A stretch of DNA of 12,841 nucleotides from Porticoccaceae bacterium (GCA_023229065.1 JALNZZ010000053.1:1-12841); one strand, 5' to 3'; shown: positions 1 through 6,314, counted from the stretch's first letter. Numbers and translations: made by a program. Notes: generated from the sequence alone by a model not told the origin.

Positions 1-123
1 CACTTGCAAATGGGATATTGCGCCGATGATCCGCCACAGCTTTGTGGCGCCGGGTTCGCGTGGTGTATCATGCTTGTACGTAAATTCTTGAGGGCTGGCC
101 TGGTGCTGGCTCTTTTTTTTCAT
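1..123 (-). CDS. Partial small protein gene overlapping alpA stop, runs off left edge
   Basis: A frame opens with ATG at 123-121, sharing the ATGA with the stop codon of the AlpA-type gene, and stays open for 41 codons to the window edge. The encoded start is MKKKSQHQASPQEFTYK, a basic, polar N-terminus without signal peptide or membrane segment. A strong ribosome binding site (GGGGGA, within the last alpA codons) lies about 6 nt upstream. The 4-nt overlap, the good binding site and the lack of stops suggest a real gene translationally coupled to alpA. Too little is visible to assign a family; accessory replication or DNA-binding proteins often follow alpA in such elements, but that is only context. 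The eight A residues after ATG form a possible slippage site. Confidence 0.6.
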   Translation of the reverse strand, partial: MKKKSQHQASPQEFTYKHDTPREPGATKLWRIIGAISHLQV

Positions 124-374
124 GCGGCTTCCCCCTTGTCGCTGTTATTTCTCGGAGGCCACACGCCACCGCTGTCGATGAACATGCGCACATCGTCATA
201 GCGCCAGACCGTGCAACGGCCAATCCTGTTTGGTAGTGGGAATTTCCCGTCTTGCACCCACCCCAGCAGAGTGGAGCGGCCAACAGGAATCAGGGGCTCG
301 ATGGGTGGGGTCGCGTTCGGATCGCCAATGATCTGGCGAAGGCGTAGCAATTTGGGTTGTGTGCTTGGTGCCAT
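120..374 (-). CDS. AlpA-type phage/island transcriptional regulator
   Basis: An 84-residue protein with one winged-helix/MerR-like DNA-binding domain (HTH_17/AlpA family). Residues 26-66 carry the family pattern: a helix-turn-helix with IPVGRSTLLGWVQDGKFP (29-46), then the wing-like segment NRIGRCTVWRYDDVRMFI (49-66). The usual length of the family is 65-90 residues. The start ATG at 374 has AGAGGA six nt upstream. Known: in the E. coli CP4-57 element AlpA activates the integrase gene and so promotes excision; other members regulate early operons. Here it lies on the same strand as the integrase but two positions downstream, and it overlaps the next partial gene by 4 nt (ATGA), so it probably leads or sits inside a short operon. 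Its target promoter is not identified. Family call is firm, exact role inferred. Confidence 0.85.
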   Translation of the reverse strand: MAPSTQPKLLRLRQIIGDPNATPPIEPLIPVGRSTLLGWVQDGKFPLPNRIGRCTVWRYDDVRMFIDSGGVWPPRNNSDKGEAA

Positions 375-445
375 GGATATTCCTCTTGAGTTGCTGAAGT
401 TCAGCCAAAGGGTATCCAGCTTGAGGGGGAGCTCTCAAAACTCCG

Positions 446-467
446 TTTTCCGAAAATTTCGGGAAAT
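446..467. repeat. AT-rich inverted repeat between the 354-aa gene and alpA
   Basis: The segment contains the palindrome CCGAAAATTTCGG (450-462) extended by TTT on the left and GAAA on the right, with one unpaired base. It touches the stop codon of the 354-residue gene and lies about 75 nt upstream of the alpA start. It could be an operator of the alpA promoter or a weak transcription end; no T-run follows on the minus strand, so an operator is slightly favoured. No further support is available. Confidence 0.4.
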
Positions 468-1531
468 TATGTTTTAGCCGAGGAGGGGGTTCCTTTATTC
501 AGTTCTCGCCTTATTTGGCTGGCAGAGATGTCTATTCCTGGAAACAACACACCTAACAGCACTTCGTAATGTTCTATGTCCAGCCATAGGGGGCTGTTTC
601 GTCCCCTCCCGTTGCTTTTTTCTCCGCCCCGAGCCCTGGGCGGACGGCCAAGGGTGTCGGACGAAAAGCTGTCTAGTTCTTTTATGACTTGCTTTAAGTA
701 GCCCATATGTTTGGTGTTGGCTTTAATGGTCGCCGTCGAATATTCAGGAAAGTGAACCGGCTCAAAAAGGGGTGGGATGGGGTCATCTTTTTTTAGAAAT
801 ATTTCCCGGTCTTCGCCGGTGCTGTAATCGTAAGGGGGCGACTCTTTGAACCTGTCGTAATATCGTGGATTCCGCTTGTAAATGTAGCTGTAGAATTCAA
901 AGCCGTTGTATTCAGCGCCGATACAGTTCTGTCTGTCCTTGGCTTTTGAAGGTCTCCACAAGGTGAATCTTTCCGCATTCCGGCAATCGCCCCAAACGAA
1001 AGACGATGGGCGTTTCTCTGGTGGGCCGTACTGTTCGGCATATTCAACCTTTGGCCATTCGCAAGCAGTGGTCAGAGAGACCAGCCTTAATAAATCCTTC
1101 TTGAGGTCACTCCTTTCTATCAGCTCATCAACTTCAAACAGGTGGCCGGGTCGCCCCTCCATGGGGCAGGTATCCAGTAGTTCCATCAACTCAAAAGCAT
1201 ATGCCGCGACACGGGCATAGTGTAAAGCGTTTCGTTGTGCCTCCTCTTCTTCGTGGAATGGCTTCTCCAGCCAGCCGAACGGCTCGATAAAAACATCCAC
1301 AAGCAGCATGTACCACCAATGGGGCTCAATGAATCCACTCAGATGGCGCCAAATGGAAACCATCGCAGCGCTTTCCAGTAAGATCTTGGCGGCTTTGCCT
1401 TCTCCTTCACGCCAAAAGAATTCGTCAGGAATGTGGATTTCCAATTGCCGGGCTGCTTCACGGACGCCAGCGGGCAACCCTTTGGGTGGGGTGATCGAAA
1501 AGGAGGATTTCCAAGTAGTTCTGTTGTTCAT
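467..1531 (-). CDS. Unrecognised 354-residue accessory protein
   Basis: I do not recognise this protein. It begins with ATG at 1531, with AGGA four nt upstream, and ends with TAA. It is soluble by appearance: no signal peptide and no clear membrane helix, although residues 55-90 are rich in aromatic residues (HWWYMLLVDVFIEPFGWL at 71-88). Residues 93-121 look helical (EEEEAQRNALHYARVAAYAF). The middle (residues 155-265) is rich in Y, F, W, P and charged residues. A Gly/Arg/Ser-rich linker (about 295-313) precedes a distinct C-terminal block (314-346) containing LDIEHYEVLLGVLFPGIDIS, which may be a separate small helical domain. It sits alone between the repeat array and alpA, a position where satellites often carry cargo such as phage defence genes; that is context only. 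Codon use looks less GC-rich than the chromosomal genes to the right. Coding status is well supported by length; function is unknown. Confidence 0.75.
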   Translation of the reverse strand: MNNRTTWKSSFSITPPKGLPAGVREAARQLEIHIPDEFFWREGEGKAAKILLESAAMVSIWRHLSGFIEPHWWYMLLVDVFIEPFGWLEKPFHEEEEAQRNALHYARVAAYAFELMELLDTCPMEGRPGHLFEVDELIERSDLKKDLLRLVSLTTACEWPKVEYAEQYGPPEKRPSSFVWGDCRNAERFTLWRPSKAKDRQNCIGAEYNGFEFYSYIYKRNPRYYDRFKESPPYDYSTGEDREIFLKKDDPIPPLFEPVHFPEYSTATIKANTKHMGYLKQVIKELDSFSSDTLGRPPRARGGEKSNGRGRNSPLWLDIEHYEVLLGVLFPGIDISASQIRRELNKGTPSSAKT

Positions 1532-1668
1532 GCCGTCCTATGCCATCCCACAAAGAGCCAAACAACACCGCACCCAAAGGGTAAGTTCACCACGGGAGCC
1601 GCAGAGGGTGTCATTTATCCGTCATGATACGGGGCGGGCTAAATAGTTCCAAGATGGTGCACTTCATA

Positions 1669-1778
1669 TGTTCCCACAACTTTTCCGTGGGAACAGCTCC
1701 ACGCTTTTGTGGGAACGGTTTAACCCCTTTATTATCAATGTCTTATATGAAATGTTCCCACGTTCCCACTGTTCCCAC
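1669..1778. repeat. Six-copy GTTCCCAC repeat array with AT-rich core (possible origin or control site)
   Basis: GTTCCCAC occurs at 1670-1677, 1754-1761, 1762-1769 and 1771-1778, and its complement GTGGGAAC at 1687-1694 and 1709-1716. Copies 1 and 2 form a perfect 9-bp inverted repeat (TGTTCCCAC ... GTGGGAACA) with a 9-nt loop. Copies 4-6 are nearly head to tail (8 and 9 nt steps). Between the two groups lies an AT-rich stretch (about 1717-1752). Directly repeated binding sites beside an AT-rich segment are typical of iteron-type replication origins, and also of multi-site operators. The array fills most of the 297-nt gap between the integrase end and the 354-residue gene. No gene is seen in the gap. 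The repeat counts are direct observations; the function is inferred. Confidence 0.75.
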
Positions 1779-1828
1779 GTTTTTTCAGGGGGGTGAGAGA
1801 GGTGCGGTGTTGGGGGTGCAGAAGGCCA

Positions 1829-3097
1829 TCATTGAGAAGCCCGAAAAGGAATCACGTTGTCCAATCCCTGACGTAACCCATCAAGGTAGTCTGCCCATGT
1901 TTGCATCATCCGCTGGCGCTGTTCGAGGTGCCGGGTACGGTTGTAAGCTCGTCCGTTGGCATCCTTGACGGCGTGGGCTAGTTGGTGCTCGATCCAGTCC
2001 ACTGGAAACCCCAGCACTTCATCCAGGAGGGTGCGGGCCATGGCACGGAATCCGTGGGGAGTCATTTGCTCATTGGTGTATCCTAGGGAGCGCAGGGCAA
2101 CCCGTACAGCATTCTCGGAGAGAGGGCGGCTTCTGCCCCGGGCGCTGGGGAATACATACAGCCCATTGCCAGTGAGCGGGTGAAGCCCTTCGAGAATGGC
2201 CGAAGCCTGGTCGCTCAGGGGGATTATGTGAGGTTCACTTGTCTTCATCTTGGAAGCGGGCAGCTCTATTAGCTGTTCATCCATATTCACTTCCGACCAC
2301 TCCAGGTGCCGCAATTCGCCGGGGCGGCAGAACAGCAGTGGGGAAAGCTTCAGAGCAGCGGATACCACCGGAGTGCCCTGATAGTCATTGATGGCTGCCA
2401 TCAGGATGGCCACATCTTTGGGGGTGGTGAGAGCGGCGAAGTGCTTGACGGTGTGTGCTTGAAGGGCGCCTCTCAGATCAATGGAAGGGTCACGTTCGGC
2501 GCGTCCGGTGGCAACAGCGTAGCGGAATACTTGACCGGCCTCCTGGCGGGCTTTCTTGGCGGTGGCCAGGGCACCCCGGGCTTCGATACGGCGCAAGGCT
2601 TTCAACAGCTCGGGCGGGGTGATCTCGCCAATGGGTCGGGAACCTAGGACGGGAAACAGATCCTTTTCTAGTATCCGGTGAAGTCGTTCGTCCCCTGTCG
2701 TGGATTTCTTGCCACGCTTCTCCAGCCACTCCAGTGCTACCGCCTTGAAGCTGTTGGCGCTGGCTTCCTGTTTTGCTGCCTTGGCGGCTTTCTTGTGCTG
2801 GTTCGGGTCGACCCCCTGAGCCAGCAGGGCGCGGGCTTCATCCCGGGCTTGGCGGGCTTGTGCTAGCGATACTTCTGGATAGGTGCCAATGGCCAAGCGG
2901 CTTTCCTTACCACTCACCCGATACTTGAAGCGCCAATACTTCGACCCGTTGGCGTGGACCTCAATGTATAACCCCTTGCCGTCCGTGACTCTGTAGGGCC
3001 TGGTGGTGGCTTCGTACACCAGCTTGCCGGTGCTATCAGTGCCAGCTGGCTTCATCCCAGCTTTGAGTGTTCTGATTTTGGTGTCTGTCAGTGCCAT
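1829..3097 (-). CDS. int: P4-type tyrosine recombinase (site-specific integrase)
   Basis: A 422-residue integrase of the usual length for this family, cutting and rejoining DNA at attachment sites. Residues 1-95 form the arm-binding domain (DUF4102 type: YRVTDGKGLYIEV at 35-47, YWRFKYR at 54-60, AIGTYPEVSLAQAR at 69-82). Residues 113-205 form the core-binding SAM-like domain. The catalytic domain follows with R258 (CRPGELRHLEW), a lysine at 283 or 285, H348 and R351 (HGFRAMART), H375 and the nucleophile Y385 (NGRAYNR); the full set is present, so the enzyme looks intact. Start ATG at 3097 has GGGAGG six nt upstream. The gene starts next to tRNA-Arg, its likely attachment site, and reads away from it. 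GGGGGCAT boxes upstream overlap its promoter region, which would allow control by its own binding. Confidence 0.96.
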   Translation of the reverse strand: MALTDTKIRTLKAGMKPAGTDSTGKLVYEATTRPYRVTDGKGLYIEVHANGSKYWRFKYRVSGKESRLAIGTYPEVSLAQARQARDEARALLAQGVDPNQHKKAAKAAKQEASANSFKAVALEWLEKRGKKSTTGDERLHRILEKDLFPVLGSRPIGEITPPELLKALRRIEARGALATAKKARQEAGQVFRYAVATGRAERDPSIDLRGALQAHTVKHFAALTTPKDVAILMAAINDYQGTPVVSAALKLSPLLFCRPGELRHLEWSEVNMDEQLIELPASKMKTSEPHIIPLSDQASAILEGLHPLTGNGLYVFPSARGRSRPLSENAVRVALRSLGYTNEQMTPHGFRAMARTLLDEVLGFPVDWIEHQLAHAVKDANGRAYNRTRHLEQRQRMMQTWADYLDGLRQGLDNVIPFRASQ

Positions 3098-3123
3098 GTG
3101 ATGCCTCCCAGAGAATGCTCATT

Positions 3124-3196
3124 GGGGGCATAAGAGTTAGAGCGTGGATATGTGCCCCCAAAAATGCCCCCTTTGATGGCTGGATTGTGGGGGCAT
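3124..3196. repeat. Four GGGGGCA boxes upstream of int, probable arm-type binding sites
   Basis: GGGGGCAT occurs at 3124-3131 and 3189-3196, and in inverted form at 3153-3159 (TGCCCCC) and 3164-3171 (ATGCCCCC). The boxes sit between the integrase start and the tRNA. Known: integrases with an N-terminal arm-binding domain contact several short repeats flanking the crossover site. Inferred: these are the arm sites, and because they lie in the integrase leader they could also repress it. No clear -10/-35 pair for int was found among them. Confidence 0.6.
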
Positions 3197-3200
3197 CCTC

Positions 3201-3289
3201 TGGACTATTATGGACGCTGGTAGATGCTTGGGCAAGAAAAATCCCGGTAAAACCGGGCTTTAGTGGATTTTATGGGACTGTCGTGGACT
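3201..3289. repeat. Helically phased TGGA(C/T) repeats beside the tRNA 3' end
   Basis: TGGACTATTATGGAC (3201-3215) and TGGATTTTATGGGAC (3264-3278) are imperfect direct copies. Within and around them TGGAC-like words begin at 3201 and 3211, and at 3264, 3274 (GGGAC) and 3284, giving about one per DNA turn, with another TGGAT at 3181. Same-face spacing suggests cooperative binding by a protein such as the integrase or an excision factor. They lie between the GGGGGCAT boxes and the presumed crossover site. Repeats are observed, function is inferred. Confidence 0.5.
3236..3257 (-). terminator. Intrinsic terminator of tRNA-Arg
   Basis: On the minus strand CCCGG TTTTA CCGGG forms a 5-bp GC stem with a 5-nt loop, followed by ATTTTTC. 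It lies about 40 nt past the tRNA 3' end and is oriented to stop tRNA transcription before it reaches the integrase. If the element boundary is inside the tRNA, this terminator was brought by the element and replaces the original one. Confidence 0.75.
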
Positions 3290-3295
3290 TCGATT

Positions 3296-3372
3296 TGGCG
3301 TCCCGGGCAGGATTCGAACCTGCGACCTGCCCCTTAGGAGGGGGCCGCGCTATCCAGCTGTGCCACCGGGAC
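3296..3372 (-). tRNA. tRNA-Arg, anticodon CCU, CCA encoded
   Basis: A full 77-nt cloverleaf is readable: acceptor GTCCCGG/CCGGGAC, D arm GCAC...GCGC, anticodon stem GCCCC/GGGGC with loop CTCCTAA (anticodon CCT, reads AGG), 5-nt variable loop AGGTC, T arm GCAGG TTCGAAT CCTGC, discriminator G and encoded CCA at 3298-3296. One A.C mismatch occurs in the D stem (positions 12-23). The gene is intact up to CCA, so the insertion preserved it. It reads towards the integrase, the usual orientation when its 3' end is the attachment site. Confidence 0.96.
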
Positions 3373-3401
3373 GAAGAGGAGGGCACGATCATCGGGCGGG
3401 C

Positions 3402-3431
3402 ATTTTAGCGGGATGCCGGCGGCAAGTACAA
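3402..3431 (-). promoter_or_regulatory. Promoter of tRNA-Arg with GC-rich discriminator
   Basis: On the minus strand TTGTAC (3431-3426) and TAAAAT (3407-3402) are separated by 18 nt, and TAAAAT ends 29 nt before the mature tRNA. The bases after the -10 box are GCCCGCCCG; such a GC-rich discriminator is known from stringently controlled stable-RNA promoters. The remainder of the gap to mltD (3432-3604) shows no gene. A TATAAG at 3562-3567 could be a -10 box for mltD but has no good -35 partner. Confidence 0.6.
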
Positions 3432-3604
3432 GCGCAGGCCGTGAGGGCTCTGCGCCTGTTGATCGCGCCAGTGCCCTCTGGTGGGTAGAAGAAGCCTGAG
3501 TCGATGGCGGTAGAAATGGCGAGAGGTTTGGGCAGAGCTTCTCTCTCCGGCCTGAATTTGTTATAAGATCAGCAAATATCACTTGTGTGAGATTCATAAT
3601 AATC

Positions 3605-5101
3605 ATGGTCCGTTTGATTCTATCTCTCGTTGTCTTGGGCTTTTCCAGCTTGTCTCTGGCCGAGGGACTTTTTCCTCGTCCTGCAGAGCTGCAGCGCGAT
3701 GTCGATTTCTGGGTAAAAATCTATACCGAAGTTGATACCAACAGCGGGCTATTGCACGACCCGTGGAATCTGGCTGTGATTTACGAGCAGGTGGAGCTGC
3801 CCGCTCACGCTTCCAGGGAGCAACGCCAGAAAGTCATTGATCAGGCGCGCAGCCGTTACCAGAACGCGCTACAGCAGCTTGCTGCTGGCAAGCGCAGCAA
3901 GCTGAGCGCCGAGGAGCAGAAAGCTCTCAATGCCTGGCCCAAGGGAACTGATAACCAACGCTTTCGTCAGGCCGCTGAAGAAATACGCTTCCAGCTTGGC
4001 CAGTCGAACCGTTTTCGGGAGGGGCTAGTTCGCTCAGGGCAATGGCGCGATCATATTCGCCGTACCCTGGCAGAATACGGGCTGCCCCAGGAGCTGGAGG
4101 TGCTGCCCCATGTGGAATCCTCTTTCAATCCTGGCGTGTACTCACGGGTTGCAGCGGCAGGCATGTGGCAGTTCATGCCTGCTACCGCCAAGCAGTACAT
4201 GACCGTTGATCACCTGATGGATGAGCGTCTTGATCCCTACGTATCTACCGATGCAGCAGCGCGCTTGCTCAAGAACAACTTTCGGATTACCGGTACCTGG
4301 CCTCTGGCCCTCACTGGCTACAATCACGGCGTCAATGGCGTAAGTCGTGCTGCCAGTGCTATGGGGACCACGGATATCGCCCGCCTGGTGCGTGAATATC
4401 GCGGTCCCGCCTTTGGCTTTGCTTCACGCAACTTCTATGTGTCGTTCCTGGCGGCGCTGGAAGTGGATCGCAACGCTGAAAAATACTTCGGCCCTATCGC
4501 CATGGCAAAGCCCATCGACTACGATCGTGTTACCCTGCAAGAGTATCTTGATGTACCCACTCTGGCCCGGGCCATGGGCACCAGTGTCGAGACTCTGCGC
4601 CGCTATAACCCGGCTTTGCTGGCGCCGGTGTGGAACGGTGAAAAGCGTATTCCACACGGCTATACCGTGAAGTTTCCTCGCCACCAGCTCAGCCAGCCGC
4701 TGGCCCAGTTAGTAGCATCCATTCCCGCCGCCCAACGTTATGCCTATCAGCAACCGGATGTATTGCACCGCATTGCCAGTGGAGAAACTCTGTCCCATAT
4801 TGCCAAGCGCTATAAAGTGTCAGTACGGGAGTTGATGGCCCTCAATGGCCTTAAGGATCACAATATTCGAGCCGGTCGGACCTTGCGTTTGCCTGGACGT
4901 GTCGATGTGGATACCCGTGTGGCCTCCACTGCTGGGGCGGGTGACAACGGTATCTATGTGATTCAGCCGGGAGATTCGCTGTGGGGTATTGCGAAGCGCT
5001 TCAATCGCACGGAAAAGGAATTGTTGGCCTGGAACACGCTGAACGACAAAAACCGCATCCGGCCCGGTGATACATTGCGAGTGGCGCTCAACGATTACTG
5101 A
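3605..5101 (+). CDS. mltD: Membrane-bound-type lytic murein transglycosylase D (MltD family)
   Basis: The enzyme cleaves the MurNAc-GlcNAc bond of peptidoglycan and releases 1,6-anhydro-muropeptides in the periplasm. With ATG at 3605 it has 498 residues and opens with a signal peptide (LILSLVVLGFSSLSLA, cleavage before EG). An in-frame GTG 18 nt earlier would blur this signal, so ATG is preferred; neither start has a strong binding site. Residues about 25-145 are the family's helical N-terminal part. The Slt domain (157-274) holds catalytic E171 in VLPHVESSFNP, AAAGMWQFMPATAKQY (183-198) and LALTGYNHGVNG (234-245). A degenerate LysM-like segment (about 310-358) and two clear LysM repeats (386-429 and 451-494) bind glycan. 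Odd: there is no lipobox cysteine, unlike E. coli MltD, so it is probably a soluble or LysM-held periplasmic protein. It ends 6 nt from the convergent J-domain gene. Confidence 0.95.
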   Translation: MVRLILSLVVLGFSSLSLAEGLFPRPAELQRDVDFWVKIYTEVDTNSGLLHDPWNLAVIYEQVELPAHASREQRQKVIDQARSRYQNALQQLAAGKRSKLSAEEQKALNAWPKGTDNQRFRQAAEEIRFQLGQSNRFREGLVRSGQWRDHIRRTLAEYGLPQELEVLPHVESSFNPGVYSRVAAAGMWQFMPATAKQYMTVDHLMDERLDPYVSTDAAARLLKNNFRITGTWPLALTGYNHGVNGVSRAASAMGTTDIARLVREYRGPAFGFASRNFYVSFLAALEVDRNAEKYFGPIAMAKPIDYDRVTLQEYLDVPTLARAMGTSVETLRRYNPALLAPVWNGEKRIPHGYTVKFPRHQLSQPLAQLVASIPAAQRYAYQQPDVLHRIASGETLSHIAKRYKVSVRELMALNGLKDHNIRAGRTLRLPGRVDVDTRVASTAGAGDNGIYVIQPGDSLWGIAKRFNRTEKELLAWNTLNDKNRIRPGDTLRVALNDY

Positions 5102-5107
5102 GGTGAG

Positions 5108-5815
5108 CTAAATCAAGCGATCCTTGGCGGCATTGATCATTGCCGCCAGATAGTCGTTGCCGCCGCGATCCGGATGCAGCTTCTGGATCAGCCGCTTGTG
5201 GGCCTGGATAATCTCCTCGCGGCTGGCACCGGGCTTGAGTCCTAATACTTGAAAAGCCTGCTCCTCGCCCATTTCTTCTCCAGCCACAGCTCTGCTGTTG
5301 CTGTCTCCTGCTCCATAACCGTTGCTGCCATAGCCAGCAAATCCCTTGCGCAGCAAGTAGGCTCGCAACAGTAGCGCCGATTGACGATCGTTAGCCTGGA
5401 AGTGGTTAAACTGTTCTCTCAGCTGTTGCTCGTCCAGTGCGCTCAGACGCTGTCCTTCATGGGGTCCGGTGAACAGCTCGCCGTCCATCTCGCCAGTAGC
5501 CAGGTTGAAGGTGACTTCAAGACCCTTGGTTCTCACCCGCGATGGCCCGTGCTTGCGCTGCCACAACCCCAGTAGCGGCAAGGCCCTGAAAAGAACGCTA
5601 AAGCCAAACTTAAGCAGGGGGATGGCCGCAGCCAGTGCGGCTCCCACCCAGTGCATGCGCCCGGTTCCGACCAGGATTACGGCGATAACCAGCAGAGCGG
5701 CGGAGCCCCATACCCAGATAGCGCGGCGCCGTTCTTGTGGGCCCAGGGTGTTCAGGTGTCGCCAGCCGTACCAGGCAGCGAAGACCACCAGCACCAACAG
5801 AAGAATTTTCGGCAT
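5108..5815 (-). CDS. Membrane-anchored J-domain co-chaperone (Tim14-like)
   Basis: A 235-residue protein with hydrophobic N-terminus and C-terminal J domain. Membrane segments: about 3-20 (ILLLVLVVFAAWYGW), 33-53 and a longer hydrophobic stretch 55-84. A soluble middle region (about 90-160) includes LEVTFNLATGEMDGEL. The J domain is at 186-235 with VLGLKPGAS and the HPD motif at 214-216 (KLHPDRGGNDYLAAMINAAK), the signature that stimulates the ATPase of an Hsp70. Its order and sequence resemble the short Tim14/Pam18-like J proteins of proteobacteria rather than DnaJ or DjlA. Start ATG at 5815 is chosen because AGGAG lies 10 nt upstream and the membrane helix follows at once; a longer frame starting at 5887 would overlap the EVE gene with non-conserved sequence. 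It lies 7 nt after the EVE gene, so the two are co-transcribed. The client is unknown. Confidence 0.85.
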   Translation of the reverse strand: MPKILLLVLVVFAAWYGWRHLNTLGPQERRRAIWVWGSAALLVIAVILVGTGRMHWVGAALAAAIPLLKFGFSVLFRALPLLGLWQRKHGPSRVRTKGLEVTFNLATGEMDGELFTGPHEGQRLSALDEQQLREQFNHFQANDRQSALLLRAYLLRKGFAGYGSNGYGAGDSNSRAVAGEEMGEEQAFQVLGLKPGASREEIIQAHKRLIQKLHPDRGGNDYLAAMINAAKDRLI

Positions 5816-5822
5816 CTTCGCT

Positions 5823-6314
5823 TTACTCCTGTACGGGCACAGGGTGCCGCTTGTGTAGCCCCAGCTCCACAAGGATTTGCCACTCACCCTCGCTCACTGG
5901 CTGAACCGACAGCCTGCCCTGCCGGAACAGCACCATCTCGGCAAGTGCCTGTACTGTCCGCAGTCGGGAAACAGGGATAACGTTATCAAAGCTGGATTGG
6001 TGGCAGATATCCACACAGAACCAGCGCGGCGCCCCAACGCTGCTTTTAGCGTCGTAGTAGGGGCTGTTGGGGTCGAACTGTGATGGGTCAGGGTAGGGCG
6101 CACTCACCACTTTGGCAGTACCGGCGATGCCGGGTACCTTGCAGCTGGAATGGTAAATCAGTACTTGGTCACCCTTGGCGATATCATCACGCAGATGATT
6201 GCGTGCCTGGTAGTTGCGGATGCCATCCCAGCGCACGGTGGCGCCGGGTTCCCCCGCCAGATCGGTGATGCTGTATTCAGCGGGCTCGGTCTTGAACAGC
6301 CAATAACTGGCCAT
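5823..6314 (-). CDS. EVE-domain protein (PUA-like, modified-base binding)
   Basis: A 163-residue single-domain protein of the usual length. It starts with the family hallmark MASYWLFKTEPAEYSI, followed by WDGIRNYQARNHLRD (29-43), KGDQVLIYHSSCKVPGIAG (47-65), and DPNSPYYDAKS (81-91) with PRWFCVDI (96-103). Known: EVE domains share the PUA/YTH fold and bind modified bases in nucleic acids; the role of stand-alone copies is not settled. The gene lies 24 nt after the SlyD-like gene and 7 nt before the J-domain gene, so it is the middle member of a leftward operon. No clear ribosome binding site precedes its ATG; the start rests on the conserved N-terminus. Confidence 0.93.
   Translation of the reverse strand: MASYWLFKTEPAEYSITDLAGEPGATVRWDGIRNYQARNHLRDDIAKGDQVLIYHSSCKVPGIAGTAKVVSAPYPDPSQFDPNSPYYDAKSSVGAPRWFCVDICHQSSFDNVIPVSRLRTVQALAEMVLFRQGRLSVQPVSEGEWQILVELGLHKRHPVPVQE

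Larger units (their letters stand above)
1..3295. mobile_element. Integrated element (satellite/island type), right end, at tRNA-Arg
   Basis: Seen: a tyrosine integrase gene starts 198 nt from the 3' end of a tRNA-Arg gene, followed leftwards by a repeat array, an unrecognised gene, an AlpA-type regulator and a further partial gene, all in one direction. Known: P4-type integrases with an N-terminal arm-binding domain usually insert their element at the 3' end of a tRNA gene, and AlpA-type regulators are common partners that switch on excision. Inferred: the right boundary is at or just inside the 3' part of the tRNA (about 3296-3330), and the left boundary lies outside the window. No second copy of the tRNA 3' sequence was found in the window, so the element is longer than about 3.3 kb or has lost its far end. 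No structural phage genes are visible; plasmid, phage satellite or plain island all remain possible. Confidence 0.8.

Noticed and set aside
33..48. GCCACA/TGTGGC hairpin as terminator
   Set aside because: No T-run on either strand, and it lies inside the partial coding frame at the left edge.
4..201. Short plus-strand frame with hydrophobic stretch at the left edge
   Set aside because: It is antisense to alpA and to the coupled frame at 1-123 and has no ribosome binding site that I can see.
1669..1778. CRISPR array
   Set aside because: The repeated unit is only 8-9 nt, occurs in both orientations, and spacing is irregular (0 to 37 nt); no cas genes are near.
1624..1968. 114-codon plus-strand frame over the repeat array
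   Set aside because: It reads through the GTTCCCAC repeats and the antisense of the integrase end, with no domain and no good start signal.
1..3295. Second attachment site (copy of the tRNA 3' end)
   Set aside because: Reading through the element I found no second copy of the T-arm/acceptor sequence, so the far end is taken to lie outside the window.
3334..3606. 90-codon open frame on the minus strand across the tRNA
   Set aside because: It covers the tRNA gene and its promoter and shows no family features.
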